From contig CAYUIS010000122.1 in the NCBI GenBank assembly GCA_964444825.1, positions 1-16,324 of the forward strand: DNA of 16,324 nt, read 5' to 3'. The stretch is from CAYUIS01 sp964444825 (lineage in GTDB: Bacteria > Chloroflexota > Anaerolineae > B4-G1). This document shows, piece after piece, positions 1-5,632 of the stretch. The notes below the pieces were generated by a model. The model was given only the letters and a program-made list of their open reading frames with translations, did no database searches and was not told where the DNA came from. Every line of letters starts with the position of its first letter. Position 1 is the first letter of the stretch. A program made the translations under genes and the position numbers.

Positions 1-726
1 ATGTCCTGTGCCCTGATGACCAGCGTCGTCATCCTCTTTGCCTATCTTCTCAGCGCTGCCGAGTTGGTTGGGGCGCATCCTGATGATCTGGTCAGTTTCG
101 TCACCTTCCGCGGCGCCGATCCAGAAGGGGTGGTCCTACAGATCGTGCGCGGCCTCAACATGGCCCATCCACTGAACATCGCTGCGCTGATGATCGGCTC
201 CACCATTCCCTTCCTGTTCACCGCCCAGACGATGAAGGCGGTGGGGCGGACGGCCTTCCGAATGGTGGACGAGGTGCGACGCCAGTTCCGTGAAATTCCG
301 GGACTCATGGCTGGCGAGGCCGCGCCCGATTACTCGCGCTGCGTGGACATTGGAACGCGCCAATCACTGCGGGAGATGATCGCACCGACGTTGGTCGGTG
401 TGGCCTTCCCCATCACCGTCGGTTTCGTGATGGGGCCATGGGCGCTGGTCTTTTACCTGCTCGGCGTCAAGGTCATCGGTGCGACGCTGGCGATCTTTAT
501 GTTCAACGCCGGCGGTGCGTGGGATAACGCCAAAAAGTACGTCGAGGAAGGACACTTTGGTGGCAAGGGGTCGGAGGCTCACAAGGCTGCTGTCATCGGC
601 GATACCTTTGGCGATCCGCTCAAGGACACGACTGGCCCGTCATTGCACATTCTCATCAAGCTACAAAACATCCTGGCTATAACGCTCCTGCCACTCTTCT
701 ACGCCTATTCGATAAACTGGAACTAG
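1..726 (+). CDS. hppA: Membrane-bound proton-translocating pyrophosphatase, C-terminal part (5' end outside window)
   Basis: Seen: 241 residues open from base 1 to a TAG at 724-726. They contain the last pyrophosphate-binding signatures of the H+-PPase family: GGAWDNAKKY near residues 171-180, and KAAVIGDTFGDPLKDT near 195-210 with its aspartates and lysines (D201, D205, K208, D209). GPSLHILIKL follows, then a last hydrophobic helix. Several further hydrophobic helices precede these motifs. Family knowledge: these integral membrane enzymes are about 650-800 residues long and couple PPi hydrolysis to H+ (or Na+) export. Only the last third is present, so the ATG at base 1 is almost certainly internal. 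The residue that separates K+-dependent from K+-independent enzymes lies upstream of the window, so subtype and pumped ion cannot be told. No clear terminator follows; a palindromic repeat begins 14 bases after the stop. Confidence 0.93.
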   Translation: MSCALMTSVVILFAYLLSAAELVGAHPDDLVSFVTFRGADPEGVVLQIVRGLNMAHPLNIAALMIGSTIPFLFTAQTMKAVGRTAFRMVDEVRRQFREIPGLMAGEAAPDYSRCVDIGTRQSLREMIAPTLVGVAFPITVGFVMGPWALVFYLLGVKVIGATLAIFMFNAGGAWDNAKKYVEEGHFGGKGSEAHKAAVIGDTFGDPLKDTTGPSLHILIKLQNILAITLLPLFYAYSINWN

Positions 727-739
727 GGTGGGAGCTAGA

Positions 740-820
740 GAACTGGTAGATCGGGAACTGGTAAATTGGTAGATTGGGACGGGTTCACCGCCAACCAATC
801 TACCAGTTTACCGGTCTACC
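740..820. repeat. Palindromic element built from degenerate ctggtaga/ctggtaaa units
   Basis: The left part (740-777) has short direct units: aactggtaga, aactggtaaa, ttggtagatt. The right part (795-820) is their inverse. The core arms are ggtaaattggtagattgg (760-777) and ccaatctaccagtttacc (795-812). They pair over 18 positions with a single G-U wobble, and the stem extends three more pairs outward to 757/815. The loop is 17 nt and itself contains a small cgg/ccg pairing. No T-tract follows, so it is not a canonical terminator. The element covers the whole gap after hppA and runs into the next reading frame. Inference: it may be one copy of a dispersed palindromic repeat of the host genome. 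Confidence 0.75.
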
Positions 821-1674
821 CGTTCCTCTGCCTGCTGCTGCTTCTGGTGTCGGGCTGTTCTGTGTTCTTCCCGCCTCCAACGCCTACCCCGACTCCCACC
901 TGGACACCATCGCCCTCTCCCACGCCGTGGCCAACACCGACGCCCTATCCAACGCCCCGGCCAACGATCACCCCGATGCCGCTTGATTCCGGATGGCAAT
1001 GGCTGGCGTCGGGTGTCGAGTTGCGGCTTGTGCGCGTAGAGACTGGCGACGTTAGCGAGCAACTGCACATCCTACGGCTTGATCCTTCCGTGGTACGTTT
1101 TCGTGTCCACTATAACCCTGCTATGCCGCGTCCCGTGAATGGCTGGGCATCGCTCCTCCAACCATTGCTGGTTGTCAACGGCGGTTACTTTACACCTGAA
1201 GACGAGACAATAGGATTACTCATCAGCGATGGGCGGAGTTGGGGCACTTCTTATGGTGACTTTGCGGGCATGTTTGCTGTCACCACCGATGGACAGGTTA
1301 ACGTACGGTGGCTGGAGCGCAACCCATATGATCCCAATGAGTCCTTGAGAGAGGCAATTCAATCGTTCCCTGTACTGATCAAGCCAGGAGGTGTGATGGG
1401 CTTCTCCGCTGACGCCGACGACGGCCGCCCTGCCCGCCGTACCGTCGTGGCCCAGGATCACCAGGGGCACATTCTGTTCATTGTTGCGCCCTACGGCTAT
1501 CTAAGCCTTCACGAACTGGCTCGCTTCCTCGCTGAGTCCGACCTCGACCTGGATGTGGCACTCAATTTGGATGGGGGCAACTCTACTGGGTTATGGCTAA
1601 AGACAGACCAAAAGATGGTAGAGGTAGCCTCTCTAACCTCGGTACCCTCGGTCATTTCCGTCGATTACCGGTGA
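766..1674 (+). CDS. Lipoprotein of the phosphodiester glycosidase (NAGPA / DUF2233) family
   Basis: Seen: 302 residues from a TTG at 766, the only usable start after the in-frame TAG at 736. A hydrophobic stretch (about residues 20-30) ends in lipobox LVSGC with Cys31. A Pro-Thr-rich low-complexity linker follows (about 36-72), then a globular domain with NGGYF at 138-142 and NLDGGNS at 267-273. These are the paired glycine-rich signatures of the NAGPA fold, seen in human N-acetylglucosamine-1-phosphodiester alpha-N-acetylglucosaminidase and in bacterial homologues. Inference: an exported, lipid-anchored glycosidase acting on a sugar phosphodiester in the envelope; the substrate is unknown. 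Odd: residues 1 to about 16 are encoded by the palindromic repeat and contain Asp3 and Asp5 but no Lys or Arg, unlike a normal signal peptide n-region. No good Shine-Dalgarno is visible. The start is therefore uncertain; the family call is solid. Confidence 0.85.
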   Translation: MVDWDGFTANQSTSLPVYPFLCLLLLLVSGCSVFFPPPTPTPTPTWTPSPSPTPWPTPTPYPTPRPTITPMPLDSGWQWLASGVELRLVRVETGDVSEQLHILRLDPSVVRFRVHYNPAMPRPVNGWASLLQPLLVVNGGYFTPEDETIGLLISDGRSWGTSYGDFAGMFAVTTDGQVNVRWLERNPYDPNESLREAIQSFPVLIKPGGVMGFSADADDGRPARRTVVAQDHQGHILFIVAPYGYLSLHELARFLAESDLDLDVALNLDGGNSTGLWLKTDQKMVEVASLTSVPSVISVDYR

Positions 1675-1682
1675 GTTGGTGT

Positions 1683-1711
1683 TTGCCGTTTGTCCGGTTG
1701 TCACTTATAAT
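1683..1711 (+). promoter_or_regulatory. Sigma70-type promoter of the prepilin peptidase gene (leaderless)
   Basis: TTGCCG (1683-1688) and a perfect TATAAT (1706-1711) are separated by exactly 17 bases. Transcription would start about 1718-1720, on the ATG at 1720. No Shine-Dalgarno precedes that ATG, so the mRNA would be leaderless or nearly so. Confidence 0.65.
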
Positions 1712-1719
1712 GCGCCTCA

Positions 1720-2466
1720 ATGGCTGCGCTGTTTGTGCTCCTTGGGCTCCTTGTCGGTGGACTGGTCAACCATCTCGGCTCCGACCTTCCCGCCCGCCGG
1801 GGTATGACTCGACCTCACTGCCCGTATTGTGGACGAGAGCGCCCTCGATTCCAGTGGTTAGCCCTGCCCGCGTTCTTGATTTGGCGTACCAGGTGTCCAT
1901 CTTGTGATGCCCCGATCGGTCTACGCCACCCTTTGGTTGAGCTTGGATTGGCCGTGGCTTACGGCTACTTGTGGATCGTGCTGGGCCCTTCTATCAGGTT
2001 GATGTTCTACCTCATATACAGTGCTGTTTTTGCTCTGATTCTGATTACGGATATCGAGCGGAGGCTGATCCTCAACGTGGTCACATTCCCCGCCATCCTC
2101 ATCGCCATCGTCGCCAGTTTTCTGATACCGGGGATCACGTGGTGGAGTGCACTGGTCGGCGGGTTGGTTGGGTTTTTCTTCTTCCTTGTCCTCGTAGTGA
2201 TAGGCAAGAGCTTCTTTGGCAGCGGGGCACTGGGCGAAGGCGACATAACCTTGGCGACTTTGGTCGGCCTCATCACGGGTTATCCGTTGATCATCGAGGC
2301 GCTGGTGTTGACCACGCTCATCGGCGCTGCTTTCAGCTTTCTCCTGCTGATCACCCGAGCGCGCGGTCTACGCGATCACATCCCCTACGGACCGTTCCTC
2401 GTCGTGGGTGCGGTCATCACCCTGATGCAGGGCTATTCTATTGCTGAGTGGTTCCTCTATCGCTAG
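1720..2466 (+). CDS. pilD: Prepilin peptidase (type IV leader peptidase, aspartic family A24)
   Basis: Seen: 248 residues, mostly membrane helices. A short N-terminal helix is followed by a cytoplasmic loop with two CxxC pairs (C34/C37 and C59/C62), the zinc-binding motif of bifunctional PilD/ComC-type enzymes. The two catalytic aspartates are in TDIERR (D111) and GEGD (D175, a GxGD motif). The length is normal for the family. Role from family knowledge: it cleaves the positively charged leader from type IV pilins and pseudopilins at the inner face of the membrane. The CxxC-bearing form usually also N-methylates the new N-terminus, although the methyltransferase part looks short here. No pilin or assembly gene is in the window, so its substrates lie elsewhere. 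It has its own promoter next to the ATG and ends 15 bases before the convergent mutL stop. Confidence 0.93.
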   Translation: MAALFVLLGLLVGGLVNHLGSDLPARRGMTRPHCPYCGRERPRFQWLALPAFLIWRTRCPSCDAPIGLRHPLVELGLAVAYGYLWIVLGPSIRLMFYLIYSAVFALILITDIERRLILNVVTFPAILIAIVASFLIPGITWWSALVGGLVGFFFFLVLVVIGKSFFGSGALGEGDITLATLVGLITGYPLIIEALVLTTLIGAAFSFLLLITRARGLRDHIPYGPFLVVGAVITLMQGYSIAEWFLYR

Positions 2467-2481
2467 GATTTACTGCCGATT

Positions 2482-4275
2482 CTAGCGCCCAAACTCGCGG
2501 GCTAGTTGCGCCACACTGAGATGGATCATCGTGGGCCGTCCATGGGGACAGGTACGCGGGCTGGCGCATTGCTCAAGTGTGCGCACCAATTCCTCCATCT
2601 CTGCGTGTGTCATCACCTGACCGGCCTTGATGGCGGCTCGTTTGCAGACCTGGCGGGCCACGATCTCCTCCACCCTGCTCGCCAGCGGTGTGTCTCCCGC
2701 TTGCAGCGCTGCCGCCACATCCTCCAAGATCTGGTTGGGTTCCGTATCTGCCACGAGGGCCGGGAGCGCCCGCACCAACATCGTCATCCCCCCAAAGGGC
2801 TCTATGTGGAAACCCAAGCTGCTCAACGTCTCCAGATGTTCCTCCAGCACCCCCGCTGTCTCGGGCGTGACGTCAACAGGGCGTGGCTCTAGCAGGACCT
2901 GTGACGCGATCTGTGCTTGCTCTCGCTCCGCCAGCATCCGCTCGAACAGCACCCTCTCGTGGGCAGCGTGTTGATCGATGAGGTACATCCCTGCTGGGCC
3001 TTCTGCCACGACATAAGTCGTGCCCAACTGACCTACTACCCGCAGTGGTGGAATCCGCTCCTCCGAAGATGTCAGGATATCTCTGTCCGGCGATGTGATG
3101 CCCGAGGGCCGTGGTTCAAAACGTAACTGCTCGCCGGATGGTTGCTGTCCCAATGCAGCCAGGCGTTCACGCCCTCGCTCTCGGGTTTCCTCGCGCCAGG
3201 AGGTTGCAGGAGATGCCCAGGTGCTGGACAGGCTATGGACGGAGGGCGCCGGTGATCGCTGAATCACCGTGCGTCGGACCGCCTTTTGGACAGCCCGAAA
3301 GACTGCATCTCCGTCACTAAAACGCACTTCTGATTTTGTCGGATGCACGTTCACGTCCACGTCTGCAGGCGGCATCTGTACCATCACGACGGCCAGCGGA
3401 TAGCGACCGGTGGGGAGTAATGTGTGATAGGCCTGAATAACGGCATAGGTCAGGCTGGTATCGTATACCCAACGGCCATTGATAAAGAGCGTGATATAGC
3501 TGCGATTGGCACGGTGAACCGAGGCTGGACTGACAAAGCCAGCGACCTGGATGTGAGAACCGGAATGCTGATTCCCGGAGGTGATCTCAGCATCGGTCTC
3601 GGTCTCGATTTCCATAAGGGCTGCACCGATCTCGAGTCCGTGGACGGCAACTATCACGTCACGAAGCCGGTCGTTGCCGGGGGATTGGAAAACCACTCTG
3701 CCGTCGTGGCTGAGGGTGAAGCGCACGCCGGGATAGGCCATTGCGTAGCGGGTGAGCCACGCATCGATGTGCCTGCGCTCGGTCCGGTCGGCGCGCAGGA
3801 ACTTGAGACGGGCTGGTACATTAAAGAACAGTTCTTCGACAGTCACCGCTGTTCCAGGAGGCCGCCCACTTTCCCGGCGGCTCGTGACTCGTCCTCCCTC
3901 CACTCGCAACAGGGACCCGACCGACTCTTGGGCAGCCCGGCTCACCAAGGTGACGTGGCTAACCGCGGCGATAGATGCAAGCGCCTCGCCCCGAAAGCCT
4001 AGCGTGGTGATGCGGTTCAGATCATCTGCCGTGCTTAGCTTGCTGGTCGAATGGCGATAGAACGCAACCTCCACCTCGGTGGCCGATATCCCACATCCAT
4101 CGTCGGCCACACGGATGAGGCGTTTGCCCCCGGCGTGCGTCTCGACCTGGATATCTCGCGATCCGGCGTCTATGCTGTTCTCGACCAGTTCTTTGACCAC
4201 CGAGGAAGGACGTTCTACGACCTCACCGGCGGCTATCTGTGAGGCGACGTCTTCCGGCAGCACGCGAATAGGCAT
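2482..4275 (-). CDS. mutL: DNA mismatch repair protein MutL, endonuclease-type
   Basis: Seen: 597 residues, complete. The N-terminal GHKL ATPase has ENSIDAG (32-38), DDGCGI (58-63) and TLGFRGEAL (91-99). The transducer domain ends with VNVHPTKSEVRF (308-319). A variable linker (about 340-405) leads to the C-terminal dimerisation domain. That domain carries DQHAAHERVLFE (434-445), which fits the DQHA(x)2E(x)4E metal-binding endonuclease motif, plus Cys544 in QVCKRAA and CPHGRP (576-581). Family knowledge: MutL of this type is recruited by mismatch-bound MutS, nicks the new strand itself, and occurs where the MutH/Dam system is absent. The start is the ATG at 4273-4275, with only a weak GGGAGA upstream. 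mutS is not in the window. The gene is convergent with pilD and divergent from the cold-shock gene. Confidence 0.97.
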   Translation of the reverse strand: MPIRVLPEDVASQIAAGEVVERPSSVVKELVENSIDAGSRDIQVETHAGGKRLIRVADDGCGISATEVEVAFYRHSTSKLSTADDLNRITTLGFRGEALASIAAVSHVTLVSRAAQESVGSLLRVEGGRVTSRRESGRPPGTAVTVEELFFNVPARLKFLRADRTERRHIDAWLTRYAMAYPGVRFTLSHDGRVVFQSPGNDRLRDVIVAVHGLEIGAALMEIETETDAEITSGNQHSGSHIQVAGFVSPASVHRANRSYITLFINGRWVYDTSLTYAVIQAYHTLLPTGRYPLAVVMVQMPPADVDVNVHPTKSEVRFSDGDAVFRAVQKAVRRTVIQRSPAPSVHSLSSTWASPATSWREETRERGRERLAALGQQPSGEQLRFEPRPSGITSPDRDILTSSEERIPPLRVVGQLGTTYVVAEGPAGMYLIDQHAAHERVLFERMLAEREQAQIASQVLLEPRPVDVTPETAGVLEEHLETLSSLGFHIEPFGGMTMLVRALPALVADTEPNQILEDVAAALQAGDTPLASRVEEIVARQVCKRAAIKAGQVMTHAEMEELVRTLEQCASPRTCPHGRPTMIHLSVAQLAREFGR

Positions 4276-4293
4276 AGTCGGTCTCCCGGACTC

Positions 4294-4321
4294 ATTCTAT
4301 CACACAACTCAGCTCAGACAA
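4294..4321 (-). promoter_or_regulatory. Candidate promoter of mutL
   Basis: On the minus strand, TTGTCT (complement of 4316-4321) and TAGAAT (complement of 4294-4299) are separated by 16 bases. The predicted start near 4287 gives a leader of only about 10-12 nt before the mutL ATG at 4275. The -10 matches 5 of 6 consensus positions and the -35 matches 4 of 6. Confidence 0.45.
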
Positions 4322-4395
4322 GAATTACGGTCGACCGTGGGCCTTTTTCCATCACCTGCTGACAAACAACTGGGAACATGAGAAATCTGATCATC

Positions 4396-4424
4396 TTGAC
4401 AAGTGGTTGAAACTGTGGTATCTT
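4396..4424 (+). promoter_or_regulatory. Sigma70-type promoter of the cold-shock gene
   Basis: A consensus TTGACA (4396-4401) and TATCTT (4419-4424) are separated by exactly 17 bases. Transcription would start near 4431, about 106 nt upstream of the cold-shock ATG. Confidence 0.7.
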
Positions 4425-4430
4425 CCCGTC

Positions 4431-4536
4431 CTGTGACTGCCTCCGGTGGTTTCGCCCCAATGTATGGAGAGGGCAAAGGGGGGCGGATACACTGGAGTTG
4501 ACAGATTATCAGCAAGTTCAAGGAGGAACGAAAGCA
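4431..4536 (+). promoter_or_regulatory. Long 5' leader of the cold-shock mRNA with strong ribosome binding site
   Basis: About 106 nt separate the predicted transcription start from the ATG at 4537, with no other gene between. A long leader is typical of cold-shock mRNAs, where it works as a temperature-responsive element. Within it, cgcccc (4453-4458) can pair with ggggcg (4480-4485) across a 21-nt purine-rich loop. The ribosome binding site AAGGAGG is at 4520-4526, 10 nt before the ATG. The thermosensing role is inference. Confidence 0.45.
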
Positions 4537-4860
4537 ATGCAGGACAATGGTCGCGATCTTGGAACGGTGCAGTGGTTCAGCCGTGTGAAAGGTTACGGGT
4601 TCATACGCCCTGATGGACAGGAGGAAGACGTCTTTGTCCATTATTCGGCAATTCAAGGTGATGGATATAGGAACCTGGACGAAGGGCAACGAGTAGAGTT
4701 CACGATGGAAGACACACCCAAGGGCCCTCAGGCCGTGGATGTCGTTGGACTTGAGGGTGAGTCGGCAGCATTTCCTACCGAGGAGGACACACCCGAGAGT
4801 CCTCAGGCCGTGGATGTCGTCGGCTCTGAAGGTGAGTTAGCAGTATTTCCTACCGAATAG
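4537..4860 (+). CDS. csp: Cold-shock-domain protein with duplicated C-terminal segment
   Basis: Seen: 107 residues from the ATG at 4537, which is preferred over the in-frame TTG at 4498 because AAGGAGG lies 10 nt upstream of it. The cold-shock OB fold covers about residues 8-72. It starts GTVQWF (9-14), has RNP1 KGYGFIRP (18-25) and RNP2 VFVHYSAI (32-39), and ends in the usual KGPQAVDVV strand (62-70). Family knowledge: such proteins bind single-stranded RNA or DNA and act as RNA chaperones; standard members have 65-75 residues. Odd: residues 58-82 are repeated as 83-107 (20 of 25 identical), giving an acidic extension that carries a second copy of the last beta strand. The gene has its own promoter, a long leader and a strong terminator, so it is monocistronic. 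Confidence 0.95.
   Translation: MQDNGRDLGTVQWFSRVKGYGFIRPDGQEEDVFVHYSAIQGDGYRNLDEGQRVEFTMEDTPKGPQAVDVVGLEGESAAFPTEEDTPESPQAVDVVGSEGELAVFPTE
4708..4857 (+). repeat. Two tandem 75-bp units at the 3' end of the cold-shock gene
   Basis: Unit 1 is 4708-4782 and unit 2 is 4783-4857, directly abutting, with the stop codon at 4858. By codon-by-codon comparison 62 of 75 bases match, with no indels. The protein copies start EDTPKGPQAVDVVG and EDTPESPQAVDVVG and both end FPTE. The duplication is in frame and exactly 25 codons long. Confidence 0.9.
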
Positions 4861-4885
4861 ACTAAAGTCACCATATGCCTCTCCG

Positions 4886-4915
4886 GCCCCGGTGTTCCTT
4901 ACACCGGGGCTTTTT
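4886..4915 (+). terminator. Strong intrinsic terminator after the cold-shock gene
   Basis: The perfect 10-bp stem gccccggtgt (4886-4895) / acaccggggc (4901-4910) has a 5-nt loop and is followed at once by TTTTT (4911-4915). It lies 25 bases after the cold-shock stop codon. Confidence 0.93.
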
Positions 4916-4929
4916 GCTTCTAGCCCGGT

Positions 4930-4958
4930 TTGACTTTATGCGTAGTTTGCGGTATCCT
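4930..4958 (+). promoter_or_regulatory. Sigma70-type promoter of the small acidic membrane protein gene
   Basis: TTGACT (4930-4935) and TATCCT (4953-4958) are separated by exactly 17 bases. They lie just after the terminator of the preceding gene, with a predicted start near 4965 and a short leader containing GGGAGGAG (4975-4982). Confidence 0.65.
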
Positions 4959-4989
4959 AGTAGCAGTAGCCTATGGGAGGAGATGGCGA

Positions 4990-5478
4990 ATGGCAGAGAA
5001 TGGGCAACTACCTGATTGGCTGATCGAACTGCGCGATCAGCAAATAATGGAGCAGGAGCAGGGCATAGTCCCTGAAGCGGAAAGCCTGCAGGAACAGGTG
5101 GCGCGCGGGGCCTTTGAAGAGGATCTAGAGCCACCAGTGGAACCGGCTTTCGAAGAAGAGCCGGCGGTCGAGTTCGACGAACCGCTGTTCCGGCCGGAGC
5201 CGGAGCCGGAGCCAGAGCCCGCAGAGCCGGTAGATGTATTGGAGGACCTGCGGGAGCAAATAATGTTGGCCGAGGAGGAATTCGAACCTAAGGAGAAGAG
5301 GTCCTTTTCGTTCCCCTCGACATCCTCCCTTTCGCAGGGCGCCCAGGGTCTCTCCCAGACATTGATGGCGCTTCAACCGGCGCAGCGATTATTGCTGGCC
5401 GTATTGCTGTTTCTGAATGTGGCAATATGCGGTTGTATGGGATTGGTGATGGCCGGACGCGTGACGATTCCATTCTAG
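4990..5478 (+). CDS. Small acidic protein with one C-terminal membrane helix, function unknown
   Basis: I do not recognise this protein. Seen: 162 residues from the ATG at 4990, chosen because GGGAGGAG ends 7 nt before it and because a promoter covers the earlier in-frame TTG at 4930. The N-terminal two thirds are strongly acidic, with a Pro-Glu alternating stretch at about 69-80 and two short helical-looking segments (LPDWLIELRDQQ at 7-18 and VLEDLREQIMLAEEE at 83-97). A basic KEKR (101-104) and a Ser-rich linker follow, then one hydrophobic helix (about 133-157) and a tail of about five residues. This is the layout of a tail-anchored protein with a long cytoplasmic acidic domain, but the orientation is inference. 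The gene stands alone: a terminator and promoter upstream, and about 150 bases to the next gene. Confidence 0.75.
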   Translation: MAENGQLPDWLIELRDQQIMEQEQGIVPEAESLQEQVARGAFEEDLEPPVEPAFEEEPAVEFDEPLFRPEPEPEPEPAEPVDVLEDLREQIMLAEEEFEPKEKRSFSFPSTSSLSQGAQGLSQTLMALQPAQRLLLAVLLFLNVAICGCMGLVMAGRVTIPF

Positions 5479-5587
5479 TACCTGCGGTGGAGTGGACACG
5501 TACGATCCATAGGTAGTGTCTGTCTTTTCTCAAAACCCGCGAGCTTTTTGCGTTGTCGGCTGATAGGAAGCACCGATTGGTCACGTC

Positions 5588-5604
5588 GCGGCCCGAGGGG
5601 CCGC
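5588..5604 (+). terminator. Short GC hairpin, possible weak terminator
   Basis: gcggccc (5588-5594) pairs perfectly with gggccgc (5598-5604) across a 3-nt loop and is followed by TTTCATTT. The T-run is interrupted and the next gene starts 29 bases later. It could end the acidic-protein transcript or sit in the leader of the kinase mRNA. Confidence 0.4.
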
Positions 5605-5632
5605 TTTCATTTGTAGACAGGTGATATTCCCC

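Noticed and set aside
1..726. Assigning K+ dependence or Na+ pumping to the pyrophosphatase
   Set aside because: The deciding residues lie in the part of the protein upstream of the window.
870..985. Pro-Thr-coding stretch as a DNA tandem repeat or CRISPR-like array
   Set aside because: It is an irregular low-complexity linker after a lipobox, with no fixed unit or spacers.
4498..4536. TTG at 4498 as cold-shock start
   Set aside because: The ATG at 4537 has AAGGAGG upstream and gives the normal N-terminus of the domain. The TTG is part of a TTGACA sequence with no ribosome site.
4930..4989. TTG at 4930 as start of the acidic protein
   Set aside because: It is the -35 box of a well-spaced promoter. 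The ATG at 4990 has GGGAGGAG at the correct distance.
5540..5556. cgc...tttttgcg near 5540 as a terminator
   Set aside because: The possible stem is only three base pairs and the T-run lies inside the loop.
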